Below, in pieces: positions 1-6,468 of a stretch of 7,452 nucleotides of DNA (position 1 is its first letter; every line of letters starts with the position of its first letter). The stretch is taken from the NCBI GenBank assembly GCA_020217265.1, contig JAIWOS010000049.1:1-7452 (forward strand), written 5' to 3'. The translations under genes were made by a program, and so were the position numbers. Source of the stretch: Thiobacillus sp. Its GTDB lineage: Bacteria; Pseudomonadota; Gammaproteobacteria; Burkholderiales; Thiobacillaceae. A model generated the notes under the pieces. It ran no database searches, was not told the DNA's origin, and saw only the letters and a list, made by a program, of their open reading frames with translations.

Positions 1-808
1 CCGCTTCCAGCCCGGTTGCGTCGAGGAAAACACCAACACCGAAACCCTGGTGCAGCGGCTGCTCTCCGCCGACCTGCCGCGCGGCATCCGCGAACGCGAG
101 GACGCCCTCGACCTGCCCTCGATCATCCTCATCGACCCCAACCTGCCGAGCTACGACGAACCGGGCCCCATGCCGGTCATCCGGGTCGAGGACGCCAAAC
201 CGCCCGTGGCCGCGTCCGCAACACCATCACCCACGCCGCCGCCGGCGCCGCCTGCGGCCGAGCGGCCCGAACCCGTCGCCCGCATCGAATACGCCCAGCC
301 CAGTGCCGCCGCCGCCCGGGTTTCCGTCCCCACGCGCCGGCGTGCCTCCGGGCTCTGGATCGCCGCCGCAATCCTGCTGCTGATCACGCTGCTTGCGCAG
401 CTCGCCTGGTATCTGCGCGACACCCTGGCCAGCCGGCTGCCGCAAACCCGCCCGGCGTTCGAACAGGCCTGCGCCCTGCTCGGGTGCCGGCTTGCACTGC
501 CGCGCGAACTGGATCAATTGCAGATCGTCGGCTCCGATCTCCAGACCGAAGCCGGCGGCCGCCTGCGTCTCGTGCTCACGCTGGGCAACCGTGCCAACAC
601 CGTGCAGGCCTGGCCGGTGCTGGTGCTCACCCTCACCGACCAGGCCGGCCAGCCGCTCGCACGGCGCAGCTTCGCGCCCAGCGAATACCTCGACGACCCC
701 GCCCGCATCGCCGCCGGCATGCCGCCGCGGAGCGAACAGCCGCTCAACCTGCCGCTCACCGTGCGCGATATCGTGCCCATGGGCTTCGATCTGCGGCTGA
801 CCTACTGA
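1..808 (+). CDS. DUF3426-family membrane protein, C-terminal part (5' end off the window)
   Basis: Partial gene: the frame is open from base 2 to TGA 806-808, giving 268 codons with no reliable start inside the window. A GTG at 50 lies in frame but is probably internal. Visible parts, in order: an acidic segment; a Pro/Ala-rich linker (about bases 190-310); a basic patch (TRRRAS); one transmembrane helix (about bases 350-412, GLWIAAAILLLITLLAQLAW); then a soluble domain of about 130 residues. That domain has the DUF3426 pattern: LQIVGSDLQ, LTLGNRANTVQAWPVLVLTLTD, FAPSEYL, and a C-terminal FDLRLTY. In the family, an N-terminal zinc ribbon normally precedes the linker. It would lie left of this window and cannot be checked. 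The expected topology is cytoplasmic N-terminus with the DUF3426 domain outside. The function is unknown; betaproteobacterial members often sit near prmA and accB/accC, which is recalled knowledge. The family call is fairly secure; any role is not. Confidence 0.8.
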   Translation, partial: RFQPGCVEENTNTETLVQRLLSADLPRGIREREDALDLPSIILIDPNLPSYDEPGPMPVIRVEDAKPPVAASATPSPTPPPAPPAAERPEPVARIEYAQPSAAAARVSVPTRRRASGLWIAAAILLLITLLAQLAWYLRDTLASRLPQTRPAFEQACALLGCRLALPRELDQLQIVGSDLQTEAGGRLRLVLTLGNRANTVQAWPVLVLTLTDQAGQPLARRSFAPSEYLDDPARIAAGMPPRSEQPLNLPLTVRDIVPMGFDLRLTY

Positions 809-832
809 GGCTGGCCCGCTGCCGGCTTCTTC
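809..832 (+). terminator. Possible weak intrinsic terminator after the DUF3426 gene
   Basis: Just after the stop codon, GCTGGC (810-815) can pair with GCCGGC (821-826) around a 5-nt loop, with one G-U pair. It is followed by TTCTTC, which is a poor U tract. The same bases overlap the presumed -35 region of the riboswitch promoter. It may only damp read-through, or it may be chance in GC-rich DNA. Confidence 0.3.
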
Positions 833-840
833 GGTATAGT
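812..840 (+). promoter_or_regulatory. Putative sigma70-type promoter for the riboswitch and gcv operon
   Basis: TATAGT at 835-840 is a good -10 hexamer in an otherwise GC-rich stretch. The hexamer 17 bp upstream (812-817, TGGCCC) is a poor -35, so the assignment rests mainly on the -10 and on its placement. Transcription would start near 847-848, three or four bases before the first aptamer stem at 851. That fits a promoter dedicated to the riboswitch RNA. Confidence 0.5.
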
Positions 841-850
841 TCGGCTTCCC

Positions 851-1031
851 GTTGCGGGAGAGCGCGGCAGCTGCCGCCGCCGAAGGCGCAATTCACCCGG
901 AATCGCTCAGGCAAAAGGACCGCAACAGCCAGAACCGATTCTGGCCATTACTCTGGAGAGCGCGGCGCGGCCGCCACCGAAGGGGCAGCGAAAGCCAGGC
1001 TTTCGTAATCTCTCAGGTACCAAGGACAGAG
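851..1031 (+). ncRNA. Tandem glycine riboswitch (two aptamers) in the gcvT leader
   Basis: Two glycine aptamers lie in series. Aptamer 1 (851-926) has P1 GTTGCGG/CCGCAAC (851-857/920-926). It has the conserved GGGAGAG, a P2 hairpin on the palindrome at 862-875, the CCGAAGGCGCAA core, a P3 arm with ATTC/GAAT (891-894/900-903) and CTCAGGCAAAAGGAC (906-920). Aptamer 2 (951-1031) has P1 CTCTG/CAGAG (951-955/1027-1031), GGAGAG, P2 GCGGC/GCCGC (962-966/970-974), CCGAAGGGGCAG, P3 CGAAAGC/GCTTTCG (989-995/999-1005) and CTCAGGTACCAAGGACAGAG. These are hallmark elements of the family. Its RNAs bind glycine and usually raise glycine cleavage gene expression when glycine is plentiful. The linker (927-950) contains its own 7-bp hairpin, which is unusual. 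The position directly upstream of gcvT makes the call secure. The direction of control is taken from the family and not shown by the sequence. Confidence 0.96.
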
Positions 1032-1068
1032 GGGTGAAGCGAATCCGCGCTTCACCCCTTTTTTATTT
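1028..1068 (+). terminator. Intrinsic terminator serving as riboswitch expression platform
   Basis: GGGGTGAAGCG (1031-1041) pairs perfectly with CGCTTCACCCC (1048-1058) around a 6-nt loop and is followed by TTTTTTATTT (1059-1068). A-U/G-U pairs can extend the base of the stem into the T tract (1028-1030 with 1059-1061). Its 5' edge shares 1028-1031 with the 3' strand of the aptamer-2 P1 stem. It lies between the aptamers and gcvT, so it is the likely decision point for read-through. How ligand binding prevents it is not obvious, because most of the stem does not overlap P1. Confidence 0.9.
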
Positions 1069-1078
1069 GGCCGAACCC

Positions 1079-2158
1079 ATGCTCAAAACCACTCCGCTCA
1101 ACGCCACCCACCGCGAACTCGGCGCCAAAATGGTCGACTTCGGCGGCTGGGACATGCCCGTCAACTACGGCTCGCAGATCGAAGAGCACCACGCCGTGCG
1201 CTCGGGCTGCGGCCTGTTCGACGTCTCGCACATGCTGCCGCTCGACATCCGCGGCGACAACGTCCGCGGCTTCCTGCGCCGGCTGGTCGCCAACAACGTC
1301 GACAAGCTGCAGGTTTCCGGCAAGGCGCTCTATTCGTGCATGCTGAACGAGGCCGGCGGCGTGATCGACGACCTCATCATCTACTTCATGGACGAATCCT
1401 GGTTCCGCCTGGTGGTGAACGCCGGCACCGCGGACAAGGATCTGGCGTGGATGGAAAAGATGAACGCCGAGTGGGGCACCAAGCTCACGCTCACCCCGCG
1501 CCGCGATCTGGCGATGGTCGCGATCCAGGGCCCGAAGGCGGCCGAAGTCCTGAACCACGCGCTGCCCGGCGTCGATGCGATCACGTCCACGCTCAAGCCC
1601 TTCAACGCCGCCGCGATGGGCGAGATGTTCGTCGCCCGTACCGGCTACACCGGCGAAGACGGCTTCGAGGTGATGATCCTCGCCAAGGCCGCGCCGATGT
1701 TCTGGCGTGCGCTGATGGAAGCGGGCGGCCGCCCCATCGGCCTCGGCGCCCGCGACACGCTGCGGCTCGAGGCCGGCATGAACCTCTATGGCCAGGACAT
1801 GGACGAAACCACCAGCCCGCTCGAATCGGGCCTGGCGTGGACGGTGGATTTGAAGGCCGAGCGCGACTTCGTCGGCCGCCGCGCCCTCGAAGCCAGCGAA
1901 GTCACGAAGCAGCTGGTCGGCCTGGTGCTCCTGGACAAGGGCGTGCTGCGCAGCCACCAGAAAGTGCACACCAAAAACGGTGACGGCGAAATCACCTCCG
2001 GCACGTTCTCGCCCACGATGCAGCAGTCGATCGCGCTCGCGCGCATCCCCCTGGGCATCGCGCCGGGCGAGACCGTCGAAGTCGAAATCCGCGACAAGAA
2101 ACTCACCGCGAAAGTGGTGAAGTATCCGTTCGTGCGTAACGGAAAAATCCTGATTTGA
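1079..2158 (+). CDS. gcvT: Glycine cleavage system T protein (aminomethyltransferase)
   Basis: T protein transfers the methylene group from aminomethyl-lipoyl H protein to tetrahydrofolate, releasing ammonia and giving 5,10-methylene-THF in the cytosol. The product is 359 aa, close to the roughly 360 usual in the family. Family motifs run in order: TPLNATH and [24 protein letters not shown] at the N-terminus (5-41), FDVSHM (47-52), [20 protein letters not shown] (81-100) with the conserved acidic pair D97/D98 where the catalytic Asp lies, [13 protein letters not shown] (186-198), [18 protein letters not shown] (221-238) and ITSGTFSPT (305-313). ATG 1079 is chosen because homologues begin at this point. 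The in-frame GTG at 1034 lies inside the terminator stem and is not credible. No clear Shine-Dalgarno precedes 1079 (TTTGGCCGAACCC), which is odd for an abundant enzyme. It is the first gene of the riboswitch-controlled operon. Confidence 0.97.
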   Translation: MLKTTPLNATHRELGAKMVDFGGWDMPVNYGSQIEEHHAVRSGCGLFDVSHMLPLDIRGDNVRGFLRRLVANNVDKLQVSGKALYSCMLNEAGGVIDDLIIYFMDESWFRLVVNAGTADKDLAWMEKMNAEWGTKLTLTPRRDLAMVAIQGPKAAEVLNHALPGVDAITSTLKPFNAAAMGEMFVARTGYTGEDGFEVMILAKAAPMFWRALMEAGGRPIGLGARDTLRLEAGMNLYGQDMDETTSPLESGLAWTVDLKAERDFVGRRALEASEVTKQLVGLVLLDKGVLRSHQKVHTKNGDGEITSGTFSPTMQQSIALARIPLGIAPGETVEVEIRDKKLTAKVVKYPFVRNGKILI

Positions 2159-2165
2159 CAGGGTA

Positions 2166-2224
2166 GACAAGAAGGCAGGCGGGTTTTCCTCCCCTTCCTC
2201 CCTTACCTTCCTGTTAACTTTTTT
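2166..2224 (+). terminator. Imperfect hairpin plus T6 between gcvT and gcvH (attenuator or repeat)
   Basis: A purine-rich arm (2166-2183) can pair with a pyrimidine-rich arm (2198-2215). I count 15 of 18 positions paired, including G-U, with a 14-nt loop rich in T and C. After AAC comes TTTTTT (2219-2224). This resembles an intrinsic terminator or attenuator inside the operon. The stem is mismatched and separated from the T tract by 3 nt, so termination is probably partial at most. It could also be a dispersed palindromic element unrelated to regulation. Confidence 0.5.
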
Positions 2225-2236
2225 ATTGGAGCCCCC

Positions 2237-2626
2237 ATGAGCATTCCCGCAGACCTCAAATACACCCCGTCCCACGAATGGGTGCGCGTCGAAACCGACG
2301 GCACGCTCACCGTCGGCATCACCCACCACGCTCAGGATTTGCTCGGCGACATGGTGTTCGTCGAGAACCCCGCCGTCGGCCGCACGCTCGCCAAGGGCGA
2401 GGAATGCGCCGTGGTCGAGTCGGTGAAGGCCGCTTCCGACGTGTACGCGCCGGTCGCCGGCGAAGTCGTCGCCACCAACGGCGACGTCGAATCCAGCCCC
2501 GAGGCGATCAACCAGGACGCCTACGCCGCGTGGATGTTCAAGTTGAAGCCCGCCGACGCGGGCGCGGTCGGCGAACTGCTGGACGCGGCGGCCTACCAGA
2601 AACTCGTCGAATCCGAAGCCCACTGA
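2237..2626 (+). CDS. gcvH: Glycine cleavage system H protein (lipoyl carrier)
   Basis: H protein is the small lipoylated shuttle of the glycine cleavage system. It accepts the aminomethyl group from P protein, presents it to T protein, and is reoxidised by lipoamide dehydrogenase. At 129 aa it has the usual family length. The N-terminal [13 protein letters not shown] (7-19), [22 protein letters not shown] (27-48) and the lipoylation motif [19 protein letters not shown] are all present. The attachment lysine is K64, the same number as in E. coli. The closing segment AWMFKLK is also typical. A good ribosome binding site, GGAG at 2228-2231, lies 5 nt before the ATG. The gene follows gcvT after 78 bp that contain a hairpin and a T tract, so its level could be tuned separately from gcvT. 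Confidence 0.98.
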   Translation: MSIPADLKYTPSHEWVRVETDGTLTVGITHHAQDLLGDMVFVENPAVGRTLAKGEECAVVESVKAASDVYAPVAGEVVATNGDVESSPEAINQDAYAAWMFKLKPADAGAVGELLDAAAYQKLVESEAH

Positions 2627-2634
2627 TTATTTCG

Positions 2635-2712
2635 TCCGCGAAGGACACGAAGAGACGCGAAGCAAAATTCGTAATGCGCAGTCTTTTCGCGGCCCTTCGC
2701 GTCCTTCGCGGA
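2635..2712. repeat. Long palindromic repeat, copy 1, forming the gcvPA leader
   Basis: A 28-nt arm at 2635-2662 is complementary to 2685-2712 at 24 of 28 positions, with a 22-nt loop. The arms are built from CGCGAAG-type units (CTTCGCG in the other arm) recurring at about 9-10 bp. The palindrome fills most of the gap between the gcvH stop and the gcvPA start. It leaves only ATAACAAGGTTTTAACC before the ATG, with AAGG (2717-2720) as a modest ribosome binding site. No T tract follows, so it is not a conventional terminator. A second copy lies at 4916-5000. Confidence 0.88.
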
Positions 2713-2728
2713 TAACAAGGTTTTAACC

Positions 2729-4108
2729 ATGCCCTTCATCCCCCACACCCCCGACGACGTCGCCGCCATGCTCGCCACCATTGGCGCTTCCAGCATCGAA
2801 GACCTGTTCGACGAAATTCCGCCCGCGCTCAAGACCGGCAAGCTGAAAGACGTGCCCGAAGGCGAATCCGAAATGGCCGTGGCGCGGCTGATGCAGGAAC
2901 GCGCCGCCGCTGACGGCTTCTGGTCGAACTTCATCGGCGCGGGGGTGTACGAGCACCACATCCCGGCGGCGATCTGGCAGATCACCACGCGCGGCGAGTT
3001 TTACTCGGCCTACACGCCGTATCAGGCCGAAGCCTCGCAAGGCACGCTCCAGCTCATCTACGAATACCAGACGATGATGACGCGGCTGACCGGGCTCGAC
3101 GCCTCGAACGCCTCGCTCTACGACGGTGCCAGTGCCTTGGCGGAGGCCGTGCTGATGGCCGTGCGCGCGCACAAGGGCAAGTCGCGCCGCGTACTGATGC
3201 CGAAAACCGTGCACCCGACCTACCGCCGCGTCGTCGTCACCACGGTGAAGAATCAGGGCATCGAACTCGTCGAGCTGGAGTACGACCCGGCGACGGGCAT
3301 GACCGTGCTGCCCGCCGATCCCGGTGTCTTCGCCGGCCTCGTCATCCCGCAGCCCAACTTCTTCGGCGTGCTCGAAGACGTCCACGCCATGACCGACTGG
3401 ACGCACACTCACGGCGGCATGGCGATCGCGCTGGTCAACCCCACCACGCTCGCCGTGCTCGAAGCGCCAGGCAAGTGGGGGCAGACCGGTGCGGATATCG
3501 CCTGCGGCGAAGGCCAGCCGCTCGGCGCGCCGATGGCTTCCGGCGGCCCCTACTTCGGCTTCATGTGCTGCCGCCAGGATTTCGTCCGCCAGATGCCGGG
3601 GCGCATCGTCGGGCGCACCGTCGATCTCGACGGCAAACCCGGCTTCGCGTTGACCTTGCAGGCGCGCGAGCAGCACATCCGCCGCTCCAAGGCCACGTCC
3701 AACATCTGCACCAACCAGGGGCTGGTCGTCACCGCCGCCACGCAATACCTCTCGCTGCTGGGTCCTGCCGGGCTGGCCAAGGTCGCGACGGCGTCGCACG
3801 CCAACACCCAGGCACTCGCCGACAAACTCGCCGCCATTCCCGGCGTGAAACGCGCATTCGCGAGCCCGAGCTTCCACGAAGTCGTGCTGCAGCTCGACGA
3901 CAAGGCAGCGGACGTGCTGCGCGCGCTGCGCGCCCAGGGCATCCTCGGGGGCTACGATTTGTCCGGCGCGTATCCCGAACTCGGCAACGCCATCCTCGTC
4001 TGCGCGACCGAAACCAAGACCGACGCCGACCTCGACAAATACGCGCAACAGCTGGAGCGCATCCTGTCGAAGCGCCGCGAAGCGCCGCCGTGCGCGTACA
4101 AGGGCTGA
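2729..4108 (+). CDS. gcvPA: Glycine dehydrogenase (decarboxylating) subunit 1
   Basis: This is the N-terminal half of the split P protein. Together with GcvPB it forms the PLP-dependent glycine decarboxylase that loads the aminomethyl group onto H protein and releases CO2. The length of 459 aa fits the subunit-1 family (about 440-460). Recognisable motifs are DLFDEIP (25-31), [13 protein letters not shown] (68-80), [19 protein letters not shown] (90-108), [12 protein letters not shown] (129-140), [20 protein letters not shown] (259-278), GRIVGRTVD (291-299) and [20 protein letters not shown] (313-332). The PLP-binding lysine is not on this subunit, as expected; it is on GcvPB. Its leader is palindromic repeat copy 1. 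The DUF3144 gene begins 5 bp after its stop, indicating cotranscription. The split form is found in many bacteria and archaea, whereas E. coli has a single fused gcvP. Confidence 0.97.
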   Translation: MPFIPHTPDDVAAMLATIGASSIEDLFDEIPPALKTGKLKDVPEGESEMAVARLMQERAAADGFWSNFIGAGVYEHHIPAAIWQITTRGEFYSAYTPYQAEASQGTLQLIYEYQTMMTRLTGLDASNASLYDGASALAEAVLMAVRAHKGKSRRVLMPKTVHPTYRRVVVTTVKNQGIELVELEYDPATGMTVLPADPGVFAGLVIPQPNFFGVLEDVHAMTDWTHTHGGMAIALVNPTTLAVLEAPGKWGQTGADIACGEGQPLGAPMASGGPYFGFMCCRQDFVRQMPGRIVGRTVDLDGKPGFALTLQAREQHIRRSKATSNICTNQGLVVTAATQYLSLLGPAGLAKVATASHANTQALADKLAAIPGVKRAFASPSFHEVVLQLDDKAADVLRALRAQGILGGYDLSGAYPELGNAILVCATETKTDADLDKYAQQLERILSKRREAPPCAYKG

Positions 4109-4113
4109 ATCCG

Positions 4114-4389
4114 ATGAGCGACATCGCCCGCGACAAAGTCTTCTACGAACTCGCCGACGCCCATTTGCGCGCGGCCAACGAGCACATGGCGCGCGTCAAG
4201 CCCGTGCAGGCCAGCGCAGCCCTGCTGTTCGCCGCGTCGCGCTTCAACGCCTTCGTGATCCAGGCCGCGTCGGCCAACAAGGGCGAAATGCTCGCGCAGA
4301 AAGAGGCGGCGATCGCCTATTTCCTCAACGAATACGAAACCTATCTGCGCGAGAATATCGACGAGCATCTCAAGCGCTACGAAGACTGA
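4114..4389 (+). CDS. Small DUF3144-family protein of unknown function
   Basis: A 91-aa soluble, mostly helical protein starting at ATG 4114, 5 bp after the gcvPA stop. AAGGG (4100-4104), inside the end of gcvPA, serves as ribosome binding site, so translation is probably coupled. The sequence matches my recollection of the DUF3144 pattern: an N-terminal [17 protein letters not shown] (10-26), then [21 protein letters not shown] (33-53), then [20 protein letters not shown] (63-82). There is no signal peptide, transmembrane helix, cysteine or recognised catalytic motif. The family has no established function, to my knowledge. Its place between gcvPA and tpx suggests a link to one of them, but this is positional inference only. 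Codon use looks like that of its neighbours, so there is no sign of recent transfer. Confidence 0.85.
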   Translation: MSDIARDKVFYELADAHLRAANEHMARVKPVQASAALLFAASRFNAFVIQAASANKGEMLAQKEAAIAYFLNEYETYLRENIDEHLKRYED

Positions 4390-4415
4390 CCCCCCACCAA
4401 CCCAGGAGAGACATC

Positions 4416-4907
4416 ATGGCAGTGACCCTCGGCGGCAACCCCATCGACGTGGCCGGCACCTTCCCCAAGGTCGGCGACACCGCGCCCGATTTCAAGCTGG
4501 TAAACAAGGATCTGGGCGATGTTTCGCTCGCCGACTTCGCCGGCAAGAAGAAGATTCTCAACATCGTGCCCAGCCTCGACACCGGCGTGTGCGCGGCCTC
4601 CACCAAGCGCTTCAACAGCGCGGCGAACGACACGGTCGCGGTGATCGTCATTTCGGCCGATCTGCCCTTCGCGCAGAACCGCTTCTGCAGCGCCGAGGCA
4701 CCGAACGTGACGACGCTTTCGACCATGCGCGGCGGCGCCGAATTCAAGCGTGCGTACGGCGTCGACATCACCTCGGGGCCGCTGGCGGGCATCACCGCGC
4801 GCGCCGTGGTCGTGCTCGACGAAAACAACCGCGTGCTGCACGCCGAACTCGTGCCGGAAATCAAGCAGGAGCCGAACTACGACGCCGCACTTGCCGCGTT
4901 GAAATGA
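4416..4907 (+). CDS. tpx: Thiol peroxidase (atypical 2-Cys peroxiredoxin, Tpx)
   Basis: Tpx reduces hydrogen peroxide and organic hydroperoxides, normally with electrons from thioredoxin. The 163-aa product aligns along its length with E. coli Tpx as I recall it. It has the peroxidatic motif [11 protein letters not shown] with C59, the resolving cysteine in [14 protein letters not shown] (C91), and the C-terminal [20 protein letters not shown] followed by [12 protein letters not shown]. Between the two cysteines it is about two residues shorter than E. coli (AAND region), which should be harmless. A strong ribosome binding site, AGGAGAG at 4404-4410, lies 5 nt before the ATG. It follows the DUF3144 gene by 26 bp with no visible promoter, so it is probably read from the gcv operon. 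Its place between gcvPA and gcvPB is unusual for a gene mostly found alone. Confidence 0.96.
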   Translation: MAVTLGGNPIDVAGTFPKVGDTAPDFKLVNKDLGDVSLADFAGKKKILNIVPSLDTGVCAASTKRFNSAANDTVAVIVISADLPFAQNRFCSAEAPNVTTLSTMRGGAEFKRAYGVDITSGPLAGITARAVVVLDENNRVLHAELVPEIKQEPNYDAALAALK

Positions 4908-4915
4908 TTTTTTCC

Positions 4916-5000
4916 TCCGCGAACGACGCGAAGGAACGCGAAGCAAATCAAGCCCGGTTTTTTAATGTTTTACTTCGCGCAACTTCGCGTCCTTCGCGGA
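4916..5000. repeat. Long palindromic repeat, copy 2, forming the gcvPB leader
   Basis: The arm at 4916-4943 is complementary to 4973-5000 at 24 of 28 positions, with a 29-nt AT-richer loop. It is homologous to copy 1 (2635-2712): 24 of 28 matches in each arm and the same orientation. From 4983 through the gcvPB ATG, the 37 bases match 2695-2731 with one difference. The loops are unrelated except for short matches. The weak ribosome site here is AAG (5005-5007), poorer than the AAGG of copy 1. Confidence 0.88.
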
Positions 5001-5016
5001 TAACAAGATTTTAACC

Positions 5017-6468
5017 ATGCTGATATTCGACCACTCCCGCCCCGGCCGCACGGCCACCGCTCAACTGCCCGCCACGGACGGCAGCCTCGACGACATTCCC
5101 GCGGCCTTCCGCCGCAAGGCCGCGCCCGGCCTGCCGGAAGTGTCGGAACTCGACGTCGTGCGCCACTACACGCGCCTCTCCCAGAAGAACTTCTCGATCG
5201 ACACGCAGTTCTACCCGCTCGGCTCGTGCACCATGAAATACAACCCGCGCGCGTGCAATTCGCTGGCGATGCTGCCGCAGTTTCTGGCGCGCCATCCGGC
5301 GGCGCCGGACGAGACGGGCCAGGGCTTCCTGTCGTGCATGTTCGAATTGCAGGAAATGCTGAAGGACGTGACCGGCATGGCGGGCGTGTCGATGGCACCG
5401 ATGGCGGGGGCGCACGGCGAATTCGCCGGGGTGGCGATGATCCGCGCCTATCACGACGCGCGTGGCGACACGGCGCGGCGCGAGATCATCGTGCCCGACG
5501 CGGCGCACGGCACCAATCCCGCGACGGCGACGATGTGCGGCTACACGGTCAAGGAGATTCCAACCGACGCGACCGGCGCGGTCGATATCGAAGCGCTGAA
5601 AGCCGCCGTCGGCCCGCAGACCGCGGGGCTGATGCTGACCAACCCCTCGACGCTGGGCGTGTTCGAAAAGCGCATCGTCGACATCCTGAAAATCGTCCAC
5701 GACGCGGGCGGGCTGGCGTACTACGACGGCGCCAACTTGAACGCCATCCTGGGTTACGTGCGCCCCGGCGACATGGGCTTCGACGTGATCCACATGAACC
5801 TGCACAAGACCTTCTCCACGCCGCACGGCGGCGGCGGGCCGGGCGCCGGGCCGGTCGGCGTGTCACAGCGGCTGCTGCCCTTCATGCCGATTCCGCTGGT
5901 GCTGAACGACAACGGTTTCTATCGCCTCGCGACCGAGGCCGACGTGCCGCAAAGCATCGGCCGCATGAGCGCGAACATGGGCAACGCCGGCGTGCTGATG
6001 CGCGCCTACGTCTACGCGCGCCTGCTGGGCCGCGAGGGCATGCACCGCGTCGCCGAATACGCCACCTTGAATGCCAACTACCTGATGGCGCGTCTGCGCG
6101 CCGCCGGTTTCGAACTCGCCTACCCCGAGCGCCGGGCCAGCCACGAATTCATCGTCACGCTGAAAAAGCTGAAGGATGCGACCGGCGTCTCCGCGATGGA
6201 TTTCGCCAAGCGCCTGCTCGACTACGGCTACCACGCGCCGACGACCTATTTCCCGCTCCTGGTGCCCGAGTGCCTCCTGATCGAGCCGACCGAAACCGAG
6301 TCGCGCGAAACGCTCGACGGCTTCGTCGACGCGATGGTCAGGATCAAGCACGAGGCCGAGACCAACCCCGACCTGGTGAAAGGCGCGCCCTACACCCTGC
6401 CGGTGCGCCGGCTCGACGACGTGAAGGCCGCGCGCGAACTCGACCTGGCGTACAAGCCCGCGGCATGA
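5017..6468 (+). CDS. gcvPB: Glycine dehydrogenase (decarboxylating) subunit 2
   Basis: This is the C-terminal half of the split P protein and carries the PLP cofactor for glycine decarboxylation; it pairs with GcvPA. Its 483 aa fit the subunit-2 family. Motifs in order: an N-terminal [13 protein letters not shown] segment (here [11 protein letters not shown]), [14 protein letters not shown] (65-78), [13 protein letters not shown] (127-139), [11 protein letters not shown] (161-171), [11 protein letters not shown] (207-217), and [10 protein letters not shown] (235-244) with the PLP-contacting Asp. [18 protein letters not shown] (259-276) follows, in which K264 is the expected Schiff-base lysine, and then the glycine loop. 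The C-terminus has the family's [17 protein letters not shown] 5017 follows palindromic repeat copy 2 with only a weak ribosome site. The stop overlaps the dgkA start. GcvPA and GcvPB are needed in equal amounts, so the near-identical leaders of the two genes may matter. Confidence 0.97.
   Translation: MLIFDHSRPGRTATAQLPATDGSLDDIPAAFRRKAAPGLPEVSELDVVRHYTRLSQKNFSIDTQFYPLGSCTMKYNPRACNSLAMLPQFLARHPAAPDETGQGFLSCMFELQEMLKDVTGMAGVSMAPMAGAHGEFAGVAMIRAYHDARGDTARREIIVPDAAHGTNPATATMCGYTVKEIPTDATGAVDIEALKAAVGPQTAGLMLTNPSTLGVFEKRIVDILKIVHDAGGLAYYDGANLNAILGYVRPGDMGFDVIHMNLHKTFSTPHGGGGPGAGPVGVSQRLLPFMPIPLVLNDNGFYRLATEADVPQSIGRMSANMGNAGVLMRAYVYARLLGREGMHRVAEYATLNANYLMARLRAAGFELAYPERRASHEFIVTLKKLKDATGVSAMDFAKRLLDYGYHAPTTYFPLLVPECLLIEPTETESRETLDGFVDAMVRIKHEAETNPDLVKGAPYTLPVRRLDDVKAARELDLAYKPAA

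Noticed and set aside
862..875. 14-bp perfect palindrome as a protein operator
   Set aside because: It falls exactly on P2 of glycine aptamer 1, so the hairpin explains it.
16..1008. Plus-strand frame overlapping the DUF3426 gene and running into the riboswitch
   Set aside because: Arg/Pro/Ala-rich out-of-frame translation that crosses both aptamers; the DUF3426 frame fits its family.
1034..1078. GTG 1034 as the gcvT start
   Set aside because: It lies inside the terminator stem and adds 15 residues with no counterpart in GcvT homologues.
1052..2623. Long minus-strand open frame (523 codons) across gcvT and gcvH
   Set aside because: It runs antisense to two clear genes, its translation shows no recognisable family and is rich in R/H/A/G/D, as expected from the antisense of GC-rich codons, and its end crosses the riboswitch terminator.
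2635..2720. Palindrome copy 1 as an intrinsic terminator
   Set aside because: No T tract follows the hairpin on either strand; the 3' flank is ATAACAAGG.
2723..4048. Minus-strand open frame (441 codons) antisense to gcvPA
   Set aside because: A shadow of gcvPA in GC-rich DNA; no domain, no ribosome binding site and no coherent start.
3475..4113. Long plus-strand extension upstream of the DUF3144 gene
   Set aside because: This part is the wrong frame of gcvPA. Only the portion from ATG 4114 matches a family and has a ribosome binding site.
2635..5000. Palindromes as CRISPR repeats
   Set aside because: Only two copies 2.3 kb apart with coding genes between them; no regular spacers and no cas genes.
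5226..6464. Long plus-strand extension upstream of dgkA
   Set aside because: An out-of-frame reading of gcvPB. The real DgkA begins at ATG 6465, as shown by family length and motifs.
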